The notes: a model not told the origin generated them from the letters alone. A DNA stretch of 64,000 nucleotides from Pomphorhynchus laevis (GCA_012934845.2 WNNJ02003692.1:124001-188000); one strand, 5' to 3'. Counted from the first letter of the stretch, positions 35,066-45,447 are shown. Translations and numbers: made by a program.

Positions 35066-36391
35066 ATGCCTAAAAAAGCGCGATCTCAGATCCCTGTTCC
35101 TGATCAACAATCTTCCACATCTGAATGCAATGATGGTTATACCAGCTTTGAAGTTGGATGCGATTCCAAAGATTGCGATGTATGGACACTTGTTCGTGTT
35201 AAAATATCCGACCACTCGGTGTATAAACGTAAACATTTCACTTGCGGTTTTTGTACATCAGTACGACTACTACAGTTATCCTGCTCATCTACTCCTGTAT
35301 CACACACTACCACTCAGACCAATGCTGTTTTAGATGTTTCCCTCGCATCAACACCTGACTTCGCATCATATAATCCCATTATTAAACCTACTCTCTCACA
35401 CACTCCTCGTTCAACTACGTACCAAACTTCCATTAATCTTTCTCATTCTAACAATGCTAACGGCAAAGCTTTTCATCTCGTACCTCCTCTTTCCTATTCC
35501 TCCCCCAATCTAAATAAATCTCAAACTTCTTTATTCTCCTCACGAACTCCTTACTCGACCCCCCCTGTATCACCTCTCAATAATTTACACCCTTCCATCA
35601 AAATCATTTCCAGTAACATTTCCGATCAACTAATTCAACACTCCATTCCTGTCACTCATGCCCCAACCTATTTCAATTCTCCTTACTCTACCTCCCACGT
35701 AACACTTCCAAATAATTTACATCCGTCATTTAAAATCATATCCAGTCACATCTCTGATCAACCGATTCAACACCCCGCTCCTGTCACACTTGCTCCAACC
35801 AATATTAATTCTTTATCAAGCACCCCTGTCATTTCCACTTCTATCTGCTCATCTACCTCGACTCCTATCAGCTCTGTCAGTCCACCACTTCCACGAAATC
35901 GTTTTCCTTCGCGCGATCGCTGTATAATCATATCAAACTTAAAGCTTTCCGAATCTGCTTCTCCACAATCTCGCCTCGATGATGATGTATCTGCTTTCAG
36001 GTCTATCCTAGCAACCATTCTTCCTGATGATAACCCATCACTCTTCAATAATATCGCTCCTGTATCCTTTATTCGTTTAAACAAATCCACTAAATCAAAT
36101 CATCTCAGTCCTCCACTCTTAAAAATCGTTTTCCGACATAGTTCACATGCCTCTTCGGTACTCTCCCAACGTTTTAAACTTCTTACCACTTCATCTACTT
36201 GCCGTATCTTTCCTGACCGCTCCCCTTCTGATATTGCCCAGCTCAATTTAGCTCGCATTGAAAAACATCGACGTGAAACAAACGGCGAGTCATCCTTATC
36301 TATACGTAAAATCAACGGAAATTTTCACGTTCTTCACACAAGGCCAAAAATTCGATGGCGTCCCATCTCTCCCCCTTGTCTTCTTCGCTAG
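35066..36391 (+). CDS. LINE ORF1 protein, intact
   Basis: 441 codons, uninterrupted from ATG. ORF1 products of L2/CR1 LINEs bind the element RNA and accompany it to the nucleus. Near residues 30-65 lies a single Cys motif, GCDSKDCDVW...HFTCGFC (C-x4-C...C-x2-C), like half a PHD-type finger. Residues about 75-290 are a Ser/Thr/Pro-rich low-complexity region with an internal duplication (SNISDQLIQHSIPVTHAPT and SHISDQPIQHPAPVTLAPT). The C-terminal third is compact (RDRCIIISNLKLSESA, then SFIRLNKSTKSNHLSPPLLK, then LNLARIEKHRRE), as in RNA-binding ORF1 domains. The end overlaps the start of ORF2 by 37 nt in another frame. It looks translatable. Confidence 0.8.
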   Translation: MPKKARSQIPVPDQQSSTSECNDGYTSFEVGCDSKDCDVWTLVRVKISDHSVYKRKHFTCGFCTSVRLLQLSCSSTPVSHTTTQTNAVLDVSLASTPDFASYNPIIKPTLSHTPRSTTYQTSINLSHSNNANGKAFHLVPPLSYSSPNLNKSQTSLFSSRTPYSTPPVSPLNNLHPSIKIISSNISDQLIQHSIPVTHAPTYFNSPYSTSHVTLPNNLHPSFKIISSHISDQPIQHPAPVTLAPTNINSLSSTPVISTSICSSTSTPISSVSPPLPRNRFPSRDRCIIISNLKLSESASPQSRLDDDVSAFRSILATILPDDNPSLFNNIAPVSFIRLNKSTKSNHLSPPLLKIVFRHSSHASSVLSQRFKLLTTSSTCRIFPDRSPSDIAQLNLARIEKHRRETNGESSLSIRKINGNFHVLHTRPKIRWRPISPPCLLR

Positions 36392-39262
36392 TCGATCTCG
36401 CTCATAAGCATACTTTTCGTCTTAGTCTATTCAATACTCGCTCCATTCTTCATAAAGCTGATATGCTTCTCGATATCTTCGATCAATTATCTATCGATAT
36501 TCTCTGCATTACCGAATCCTGGCACACTGACTCCAACGATCTTGCTATTCGTCGTCTATGTCGCTCTGGTTGTTCTCTAGTTGAATCAGCTCGTCAAATT
36601 ACATCTCATACATCTACTGCGTCTAACCATGGCGGTATTGTTGCCATTGCTCGTCACCCAATGTCTTTACGTAAAATCAACGTTAACATCCGTTACACCT
36701 CGTTCGAATTACTCATATGCAGATTATCAACGCCTTTCCCTCTGGAACTTGTGATTGTATACCGTCCAGGTTCAGTTGCCCCATCACGTATCTTCTTTAA
36801 CGACCTTGCAGATCTAATGTCTCACTGTTCATTGTCTTATACTCCTTCTTTTGTTCTCGGTGACTTTAACATTCGTCTTGATCGCCCGTCTGACTCTGAC
36901 TCTATCACTTTAACTAATCTTTTTTCTGATTTTAACTATAAATTACTTTCAACAAGCCCAACTCATATTCTCGGCGGTGCTCTCGACATCATTGCTGTTC
37001 CTAACTGCTTCAATGACTATACCTCCTTGTCAATTACTGATCCTGGTTTGTCCGATCATTTCCTTGTCACTCTTACTCTTACTCGTCCCCATCCTCCTTC
37101 TCCGCCTTTACCATTATCTACACCAAGTCGACCCTGGAAGCTTCTCGATATCCCTATTCTCTGCACAGCCTTACTCAATTCTTCACTCTTTTCACTTCCT
37201 CTTAACTATCTCTCTCCCGATGATCTCTGCATTTTGTTTGATTCTGAACTTACGTCGATCCTCAATAACCTTCTACCTAGTCGACTTCGACGTTCCCAGC
37301 GCTTGCGCCATGCTCCCTGGTTCGATTCTGACTGTAGTCTTTCTAAGCGTCGACTCCGTCACTCTTTTCGTATGTATAGACGCTTTCTTAAACGTTCACC
37401 CAACTCACTCCCTCCAAATCTTCGTGATTCCTACTTTTCTCAACGCCGTTCACATCTCATTCTTATACGTACTAAACGTACTCTCTTTTGGCGAAATCAA
37501 CTCGAGTCATCTTCCAACTCGAAATCTCATTGGAAAATCTTAAACTCAATTCTTTCACGATCATCTACCCCTTGTAATATAAATCCTGATGAATTTTCTT
37601 CTTATCTACAAACTAAGCTATCTAATTTACTTTCCCTACTACCCATAGCCCCCTTGTACCCACTCTTATCTTTAAATACTTCCCTCCCAGAACTATTCCA
37701 CCTTCTTCCCGTTTCGTCTGATGAAGTTTCTTCGGTTCTGCTGTCATTACCTAATAAAACCTCTCCTTCTGACCCAATTCCCACTCACTTACTTAAAAAT
37801 ATCTGCACTTTTATCTTACCCTTCCTAACCACATTGTTCAACTCGTCCATCCGTAGCTGTACATTTCCTTCCATCTGGAAATGCGCCACTGTTCGTCCTA
37901 TCATCAAAAAGCAATCTCTCGACTCTTCACTACCATCTTCGTACCGTCAAATCTCACTTCTCCCAACCCAATCTAAACTCCTTGAGCGTCTCGTTCTTAA
38001 GCAAGTTAATACATATCTCTATTCCTCTAACTTATTTCCTCCCTTTCAAGCCGCTTTTCGCTCTAATTACTCTACCGAAATTGCATGTCTTAAAGTTTAT
38101 AACGACTTACTCATATCGCGCGATCATAAATTATGTAGTGTCATAGTTTCTCTTGATCTATCGTCTGCTTTTGACATCGTCGATCACTCGATTCTTCTCC
38201 ATCGCCTTCGTCATGATTATGGCTTCTCTTTACCCACTGTATCATGGTTTTCTTCATATCTATCAAACCGTACATTTCGCGTATATTCTAACTCCTCTCT
38301 CACATCCTTCGTCCATTCCGTCCGGTGTTCCGCAAGGCTCCGTATTAGGCCCTATACTTTTCTCTCTTCTTCTTGGTGATTTGTCTTCGATTTCTCATAA
38401 ATTTAACTTCCATGTTATGCAATATGCTGATGACATTCTCATCTATGCTCATGCACCTGTTTATCGTATTCACGATCTTAGTGTTTCTGCTTCCGACTGT
38501 CTTGTCTCAATTTCCAATCATCTTTCTTCCCTTCGCCTTTCTCTGAATCCTGATAAATCCAAAATTATGTGGATCCTACCTCGACGCCTCGGCTTCGAAC
38601 CTCCCTCCGTATCATTAAATTCTACAATTCTTCCTATCGTTGATAATCTCGTTTTCCTAGGCTTCCATTTTGACAACCGACTTTCAATTAAACCTTTCGT
38701 TAGAGATAAAGTACGCTCATCTACCTTGATACTCCGCAACCTCCGTCAAGTTCGTAGATTGATCGATTTCCCTTCTTGTATGACTCTCATATCATCTCTC
38801 CTTTTTTCTAGACTCGATTATTGTCTTAGTCTATTTTCCAACTCACCTAAATCCACTCTTCTTCCCCTACAACGCATCGTCAACGCAGCTGTCCGAATTC
38901 TCCTCCGTCTTCGTCGTTTTGATCACACATCCTACCATCTTGCTTCTCTCGATTTGCCTACAATTTATTGTCGTGTTCAAATTCGTCTTCTTATCGTTGC
39001 TTTCCGCCTTGTAACTTTTCATACCCCTTAATTTCTCAACCTTCCTTTTCTTGATAATTCCCGTCCTGTTTACTGTTCCTTGCGTTCCTGTAATTCCCTT
39101 CTTTTACATGTCCCAAACTACTCTACCTCCTTTGGACTCCGCTCCTTCCTGGTGGCTGCTCCTCTATCGTGGAATCATCTGCCCATTCATATACGCCAAT
39201 CAACTTCCCTGCAGTGCTTCAAACGACAAATCCGATCCCATTTTAACAATTTAACTGCTTGA
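36355..39262 (+). pseudogene. LINE ORF2 (endonuclease and reverse transcriptase), two lesions
   Basis: Target-primed reverse transcription enzyme. The endonuclease occupies residues about 20-245: LFNTRSILHKAD, ILCITESWH (catalytic Glu), VIVYRPGS, FVLGDFNIRLD (catalytic DFN), THILGGALDIIA and GLSDHFLV (the SDH motif). The RT follows: PIIKKQSLDSSLPSSYRQI, FPPFQAAFRSNYSTE, VSLDLSSAFDIVDH, GVPQGSVLGPILF and MQYADDILIY (catalytic ADD). After it come SRLDYCLSLF and LRSFLVAAPLSWNHLP. The frame runs from 36355 to about 38315, where a one-base change moves it; the remainder continues at 38320-39262 with one in-frame TAA at 39029-39031. All catalytic residues are present. Confidence 0.82.
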
Positions 39263-39284
39263 CTTTCTCATTTTTGTTTGTGGA

Positions 39285-39349
39285 CTTGTAAGCGTACAGC
39301 TTGTACGCATTTGCCACATTAAATAAATTTGTATTATTATTATTATTTG
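39285..39349 (+). promoter_or_regulatory. LINE 3'-end hairpin and ATT repeat tail
   Basis: GCGTAC-AGCTT-GTACGC (39292-39308) forms a perfect 6-bp stem, followed by CATTTGCC, ATTAAATAAATTTG and about five ATT units. 3'-end RNA structure plus a short-repeat tail is what CR1/L2-type RTs recognise when starting reverse transcription. The match to the tails at 34.4 kb (and loosely 50.5 kb) supports this role. Confidence 0.6.
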
Positions 39350-39373
39350 ATTGTCCGAATCAAAAGAATTTCA

Positions 39374-39698
39374 GCAGCACCTTCAAGAGTACATAAAAAA
39401 GCCAATATCGTCAATCCTGAAATCACCACAGCCACTCGCCTACACCCTCATTGGCAGCAACAATAAGCCATCAAAAGACCTATCATCGTTCGCACTTACC
39501 TTCGCAGTTATCACGACGAGCTTTGCACTATCCACATTCCCTGTCATGAAAGTTCAATTTTTTGTCGCTGCAAATTTTGTCACCTACAATGTCTACCTAT
39601 TTCACATGTATTATTATTCCAATACATACCAAAGCCAAAAGGCTATTCAGGCAGAGTCTAAAAAAGAAGAAAAGCAAATAGTCAGTCAACGTAGCTAA
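39374..39698 (+). CDS. Unrecognised small protein or terminal exon with two membrane segments
   Basis: An open frame of about 108 codons begins after a good splice acceptor (GAATTTCAG ending near 39373) and ends in TAG. It has no ATG near its start, so if real it is a last exon or a processed fragment. It has two hydrophobic stretches (SSFALTFAVITTSFALSTF and VQFFVAANFVTYNVYLF) with a charged Lys/Glu/Gln-rich tail (ESKKEEKQIVSQRS), the look of a small organelle or ER membrane protein. It starts only 25 bp after the tail of the young LINE. GC content is about 41%, above the local background. I do not recognise the family. It could also be part of an unknown element. Confidence 0.35.
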
Positions 39699-39714
39699 TT
39701 AGGGTATTCCAGTG

Positions 39715-39990
39715 GTAGTGTTGAATGGCGGCATTGTTCTGATTAACATTGACAACTGATTACTTATCTGGTCCGACTTTTCGATCTACAACTTCAAACA
39801 ACTCGACTATTATAAATGGCGTTTCGTCAAAAAGGTACTTAGCTTATCAATGGAAATTCACTCGACTCAACATCCTGCGCCAACCTCTATCAATTGACTA
39901 CCAACAACGTATTTGCCTATCACGTATGTATTCTCTTGTCCAATTCTTTCTACAATTCCTCTTCGTAAAATCGATTTACTACCTGTAGAT
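39715..39990 (+). mobile_element. LINE-like fragment, right copy
   Basis: It matches the fragment at 34760-34975 and continues further, with an open frame of about 79 codons ending in LVQFFLQFLFVKSIYYL. The RLNILRQPLSIDYQQRICL segment looks like the arm near the C-terminus of LINE ORF2s, but that assignment is weak. Confidence 0.45.
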
Positions 39991-41010
39991 CCAACTATAA
40001 TTCAACCATTTCATTAATAATTAATAGTTTTTGTTAATAATCAATGAATTTTAATTAATAATTATTCTTTTATATATTAATTATCAATATTAATTAATAT
40101 AAATTATTAATAATTTAAATAACAGTTTTATTATTTAGAATTAATACGTATATATTACTTGTTTGTATCCAGTATGTATTAATTTATATTGATTACCAAC
40201 TTTCGATCACCTTAGTTGACTGTTTCTCTGTTGTTTTTATAATCAAAATTTCAAATACAATAATGTCACGTAATAATAAATACGAGTATTTATTTTCTGA
40301 TAACATTTGATTAATGATTTCCAAATTACAGTTTATTAGAAGACAAAAATGGCAAAAATGTTTGAGCAGCAGTAATATTATTATATTGTACCTTTGCAGT
40401 TTAATTCCACTGACTGACGGTTGTCCGGAATAAGCATGCGATGTCGACTGACAATGTTATTGCACCAAAGATCCCAGTTTTTTACCTCAGATCCTATATA
40501 TAACTCGTAGGATAATGTGCTAAAATATTTCCTTCTCAATGATATCAGTTGATGGTATAAAAATGCTAGATTCAATTTTGATATTATTTTATTATCAAGG
40601 TGATTCCAATTTTCAGTGTATTTCTTTTCTTTTATGTCTCTTGTTAAGTAAAAAATGACTTATCTAACTATGAAAAGTTATTGTATTTGTTCAGTTAATT
40701 CATAAATTACCCGAACATATTATGCTAGATTGAAGGCATAAATTTTAAACGAGAAAACTGGGCACTAAGCCATAAATGAAAATCCGGAGTACGCTGATAC
40801 TAACGTGAGAACGTATTAAATTTATATAAGATTTAGGACGTGGACCGTCCATGGACCACTGAATAATTTATACTCTACTTTATCTTGCGAAATACGTTGA
40901 AGTAAGCAAGACTAAAATTGATCTATGGAATTTAAATCATTTATTGTGAATTAATCTCTGATAAAAAACTAAAAATTTGATAATCGAAAATTTTTTAACA
41001 CTATGAAAAT
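39991..41010. other. AT-rich stretch without recognised features
   Basis: It starts with TTAATTAATAATT-type sequence, also found on the left flank of the LINE (34540-34640). A 64-codon open frame on the minus strand (40381-40575) has no recognisable motif. Confidence 0.5.
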
Positions 41011-41240
41011 AGGCGTATCTTCTTTTTCTTTAGCCTTTATCCCGTTTTGAGGCGGGGTCGGCTATGTAGGATTTGGTCTTCAATTTCGCCCTATTTGGTG
41101 CTCGTCCGGACGAAGTCCAGAAATTTAAGGCGTCGATTGAGAAGTCCGTCGGCAAGTCTTGAGAAGTCCTGCTGCGTCGATTTCGGTGTACGCCCTAGCT
41201 CTACAATTGCGAAATTTGAAGGACTTCACCATTGATAACG
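41011..41240 (+). repeat. GC-rich unassigned segment
   Basis: It opens with CTTTTTCTTTAGCCTTTATC and CCGTTTTGAGGCGGGGTCGG, then about 190 bp of GC-rich sequence with partial open frames. The lead-in TTTTTCTTTAGCC recurs at 59595, before another GC-rich segment. Probably transposable-element sequence of an unrecognised family. Confidence 0.4.
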
Positions 41241-41289
41241 AATCTTGTTAGTATACTACTGATCTACATGTCGTATGGACCTGTCACCG

Positions 41290-41535
41290 GGAGTTGTCCG
41301 CGTTTAGCTCACCCCACAGCTGCCATGCTGCAGGGAGTTTCAATGGGCACAACGAGGTGGAACGGACTAAAAGATTTTGTAAATTTATAAGATTTACAAA
41401 ATAAAATAAAACTAAAAGATTTTGTAAATCTTTTAGTAGATGAAGCAATAATTCATTATTTTTTGAATTTTGGAGCATTATTAGCAATTACTAATTTATT
41501 TTTATATTTCGTTAGCTGTCATCAGAAAAAGTACA
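41290..41535 (-). mobile_element. Penelope-like element end relic
   Basis: On the minus strand TTCTGATGACAGCTAACGAA (41525-41506) has the CUGAUGA and GAAA halves of a hammerhead core close together, followed by ATATAAAAATAAATTAG. The same tail follows the similar core at 51.5 kb. Inside is a near-palindrome of AAGATTTTGTAAATC type at about 41370-41440. No coding part remains. The assignment is inferred from the hammerhead-type end. Confidence 0.35.
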
Positions 41536-41579
41536 ATTTGTGCATTCAAATGGGTCGATGAATGAGTCGATGTCACAAC

Positions 41580-41960
41580 CATTAATCGGCCCAACTTATC
41601 CTTCACAAGGTCGGAGAGCCGCTTTTTCGAAGACGGTGCTCAAGATTCAAACATGGGGTCTTCACACGAGGATCTAAGCAGGGAAGATAATTCATAGTCT
41701 GTGAATGTTTGTGGCGTTCCTGTAGCTGCCGAGCGTTGTCTACAACAAGGATATAACCGCGATTGGCACGGTGAGGCGGGCACTCCTCTGAATATGGAGT
41801 CGCGTAAAGACGCAGAATTTTTAGACAACGAGGGCATCTCTTGCGCTGCCCGTATAGACGACGGACTCCATGAGGATTTACACTGACATAATGGATAATT
41901 CTATTCTTTTTGTAGATTGACTCAGATATTTTAGTATTTTTCACCTTTAACATTTGACAC
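41580..41960. other. GC-rich segment with overlapping open frames, unidentified
   Basis: Frames are open on both strands, the longest on the minus strand (41953-41603, 116 codons) with a CPRCLKILRL and EECPPH arrangement that could be a zinc-binding knuckle. The high GC against an AT-rich background suggests inserted element sequence. I cannot choose a frame with confidence. Confidence 0.35.
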
Positions 41961-42949
41961 TATTTATTTAACAGATTTTAATAAAACAAGTTATACGTAT
42001 ATTTTCTGATAATGCTACAGCGGCTCATAAAACATAAAAGTTAGTATTTTTATTGATCCTGCTCCAAAATCACAAATTTAAAAATTAAAAATGGATCGAG
42101 ATCGGTTATTTATATTTTATTAATTCTTTTGTTGATATTGATATGGGGGAAATTATATAATAAGAAAAAAGGATATCTTGTAATTATATGAATCTATAAG
42201 TACTGAATCGCTCGTATGATGATCTGTTTAGAAGGAATTAATATAAGTTTAATGAAATAATGTGCGGAATGTATTATAATCGGATAATGTAAATCCAATT
42301 ACCAGATAATGTAAATCCAATTACCAGATCGTTAGTCTTGATAGATGAGTGGCACTGTGCAAAAAGGCAATACACGATAGTTAACTCACTGTTGAGCTTA
42401 TGAGTACTAGACGATCGTTTAAAATTAAAAACAGTATCAATATGCAGGTAACAACAATTTACATCGAATATGATTTTGTCTGGATGAAATTATAATGATT
42501 TATATAGTTTTAGTATATAAAACCATATTTCACCATTATTATTACTGAAAAGTAAAGTTACAAATGACTTTAAATAAGTGCTTTAAGCATGAAATGCATT
42601 TACTTACAGAGAGTGTTTGACGCTATTAACTTCTACTTTAAGGGACTTCATTGTATTTTTACTTAATGTAAAATATTAAAATTGATTTTCTGATAAACTT
42701 TTATCAATATGTAATAATATAATATAATATAGTAATATAACAATATATCAATATAGTAATTATCAAACTTTTAAAAATTAATTTAAATGAAAATATTATA
42801 TTCAACATTTATTTGAATATTATACAATAAGCACATCTTTATGAAAATTGTTTCCTATAAATTTTTATCATTACAAGCAAGTAAATAATGATATCAAGCT
42901 TCTATAACTTAAATTTAAATAATATACCCAATAAAAACATATATTTATG
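41961..42949. other. AT-rich stretch without recognised features
   Basis: No gene or element seen. A short tandem (CGGATAATGTAAATCCAATT, then ACCAGATAATGTAAATCCAA) lies near 42281-42330. Confidence 0.5.
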
Positions 42950-43112
42950 TTCTTCTGGTTGTGGCGCAATATTATCCTCACATGTATTGTTCCTATTCTT
43001 GATACAGCAGGGCGCTACTAATCAGTCTGGGTTAATCTCATCAGCTGTTGACCCAGACCTACATTTCACGTTTCGACCTTTATTATCTGCTTACTCCGTA
43101 CACTGGTGTATA
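42950..43112 (-). repeat. SINE-like repeat, truncated single copy
   Basis: It matches the conserved block of the arrays at 3.6 and 13.1 kb (GATACAGCAGGGCGCTACTA, CATTTCACGTTTCGACC). It is cut off at the tRNA-like region (CTTACTCCGTACACTGGTG), so the promoter part is missing. On the minus strand it has CAGCTGATGAGA and GGTCGAAACGTG. Confidence 0.7.
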
Positions 43113-43319
43113 TAAATTTATGTATGCGAATTGTTCAAAATGCATCGAAATCACAATTTGTTTAAAATGCGTTATTTTATGTTAAAAAGAAAAATATTAG
43201 TTAAATAAAAGTTAATATATCGTGACGCCAATCTAAAATTTTTGCCTGTTGCTGTGGAAACGTTTGGTGTGTTGGCTATATAGGCATATTACTTCATACG
43301 TGAAACTGGTCGGCGAAAG

Positions 43320-43640
43320 CTGACCTGGATAGACTCAAACGTATCCTGAAGAAAACTAGGTGGGCCCTGAAACGGGCTCAGCATCTGTCATTGAAAGGGA
43401 AAGCCCAGGTGCGCCTTTGGGGCACTTGGGCTATCTCAGGATTAGTCTTCTTCTCAAGAGGACGTCCCCCAGAGCAAAGGCTAAGGTTTCTTAAGCTCCT
43501 CGTCTCTCGTTTACCCAGCATAGTCCGCGCCGATTGGATTCTTCGGGGGGTGAAAGACCCCGGGTGGTTCAGTCGGAAGGCGGCGTGTTGGATCGGTTGG
43601 GGGCTCAGATCCCCCTGGACCTAAGGCCATGAAAGAGAAA
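43320..43640 (+). repeat. GC-rich dispersed segment, copy 2 (longer)
   Basis: It includes the block shared with 28855-29010 and extends it leftward by about 160 bp. Successive frames encode RLKRILKKTRWALKRAQHL and GKAQVRLWGTWAISGL, then FLKLLVSRLPSIVRADWIL. This suggests a protein-coding piece of a transposable element that I cannot place. Confidence 0.55.
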
Positions 43641-44770
43641 TGGAAGATGAAAAACGAAAGAAAAATTTTGTCATTTTTTATCTGAGTTGGTTATGACCTA
43701 CCTTATTTTGTTCTTGCCTGCTATATTTTGGTGTATTTAATAGTCTTTATTTATTTATTTATACGTGAATTAGGTAGGCGAATAATGTCAGTGACAGTAG
43801 AGTGACGGTCTACATAATTTTTGCTGCAGAGACTGATCGTTGCCATCGAACGGGGCAATGCGTGTTATATATTTTATAAAACTTTACTTTTTTGATAAAA
43901 CATTTTGGACACAGCTGACAGGACAGGGGATATACATAATTTGGATGTTATGTATTATTTATGGTTTTTATTCAATTGTTTATATGTCATTTGTTAACAT
44001 TTATTAATCAAATAATAATAAAAATAGATATTCTGTCATTTAAAATAATATATGTATTATAACATTCAAAAACGTGTTTTGTACGAAATTTTTCGTATGC
44101 TGAATTCATCTAATAATTGTTAATCAAGACTATGTTATCGAAAAACAGTTTATAATCTGTCTAAAATGTATTTAAAACTATAACACGCACAGCAAAATAA
44201 TGTGCAATCATAAAACGGCGCTAGTTTCAAATTCAAGAAATTTATCCAATTTCTTAAAAGAAAGTATCATTAAATTTAAAGCATATATTTGGATGAATAA
44301 ATATCTATAAAAATCTCAAACCCAAATTATTGAGGTTTGAAAAATTATATTTTACAATAAATGGGTATAATAAATGGAAAATAGTAATCAAATACAGAAA
44401 TATAATTTATTAATATAATTTTAAAGTTAAAAAAGACTATTTTGCTTATATATTCCAAATAAACTTCAAACACATAATTCGTATTCGCTTATGTCTACAA
44501 TTTTGAAATAATTAACTTTATTAAACATTTAATCAATATACACAACGTGCACATCTTTATGTATTCGAATTGTTTAAAATGCGTAGAAATCTAAATATTT
44601 TTAATATTCGTTGTACTTTATATGTTAAAAGGAATATTGATAAACGCGAAGCTATTGATAATTGAGATCAATTTGAAAATCTTAATGTCGTAAAAACTGA
44701 TTTTTTATTTTAAACTATAATTAAAACTAATATATTTCTAAAAATGCTATATGAAGAGAATTACCAGACT
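43641..44770. other. AT-rich stretch without recognised features
   Basis: No gene seen. TTTATGTATKCGAATTGTT-type sequence recurs at about 43120 and 44560. Confidence 0.45.
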
Positions 44771-45130
44771 TACATGTATAATTAAGGAAGATGAGAGTCG
44801 ATCAATTGTTTCTTAAGGATAGGAGTGGAGTGATTAGAGCGGAAAGTGGATTGGAAAGGAGGGTACAGATGGATGAAGATAGATAAAACGTTGATCTGTA
44901 TTAAGATAAGGCGCTCTAAGAGCTTAGAAATAATAGGGAGGAGTGAAATGGAACGATAGCTAGACGTAAGTGAGGGGTCGAGCGATTGTTTCTTGAGTAA
45001 GAGACAAACGATGGCGGATTTCCAGTGTGAAGGAAAGATACGACTGCGGATGGATGAGTTAAAAATAGAGGTGAGGAAAGGGGATATCGATAAGCATATG
45101 AATTTAAGTATGGGGGTAGACAGGGGATTG
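44771..45130 (-). mobile_element. L2-like LINE RT fragment
   Basis: On the minus strand the frame reads SSIRSRIFPSHWKSAIVCLL, then KKQSLDPSLTSSYRSISLL, then SKLLERLILIQIN. It closely parallels SSIRSCTFPSIWKCATV, KKQSLDSSLPSSYRQISLL and SKLLERLVLKQVN in the 35-kb LINE. A further piece gives FQSTFRSNHST and then repeats KKQLIDSHLP, a small internal rearrangement. It is a short, 5'- and 3'-truncated copy. Confidence 0.75.
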
Positions 45131-45447
45131 ACAGGTTAGGTTTTGTTAGGCAAGGACATCATTTGTGTATAATTAGTATATATAAAATAGTATAATTTTA
45201 ACCTCGGGTCGAGATTAAAATTAAACAAAAAAGATTAAATTAAAATTAGTATTGGTATTATGTTATGTTATAAAGATATTATTTGTAGTATTTTGTGTTT
45301 TAATTATATTTGAATAAAAACAAAATTTTAAAGTTGTGCATTTTCCAGAGTTGAATTACAATATTGAATTTTTGTGCTTCGAGCATTTGCTGTTAAAATA
45401 AATGAAAATATAAAATTATTTTCCATTGATACATTCGATGTATTCAT
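45131..45447. other. AT-rich spacer
   Basis: No recognisable feature between the LINE piece and the inverted-arm PLE. Confidence 0.4.

Larger units (their letters stand above)
34985..39349 (+). mobile_element. L2/CR1-superfamily LINE, near full length, recent
   Basis: About 4.36 kb. It has a short 5' leader with CGCTCGCTACGCTCGCGG, an intact ORF1 (35066-36391), an ORF2 (36355-39262) with only one frameshift and one stop, a 3' tail hairpin, and a terminal ATT microsatellite (TATTATTATTATTATT). The GC content and codon use differ sharply from the AT-rich flanks. No clear target-site duplication is visible. The few lesions make it the youngest LINE in the window. Clade by motifs: SAFDIVDHSIL, GVPQGSVLGP, SRLDYCLSL and a VAAPLSWNHLP-type C-terminus, as in L2/Rex-like families. 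Confidence 0.85.

Noticed and set aside
35767-36315. Minus-strand frames opposite LINE ORF1
   Set aside because: Shadows of the biased codon use of ORF1.
36977-37543. 188-codon alternative frame inside the LINE ORF2
   Set aside because: It overlaps the endonuclease-RT frame and has no motif; a shadow of the real ORF.
41440-41515. Mitochondrial-like hydrophobic peptide (FLNFGALLAITNLFLYF) as a nuclear mitochondrial insert
   Set aside because: Too short and unspecific in AT-rich DNA; the segment is better explained as part of a PLE end relic.
41603-41953. Overlapping frames on both strands as a gene
   Set aside because: No frame is clearly better and no homolog is recognised; listed only as an unidentified GC-rich segment.
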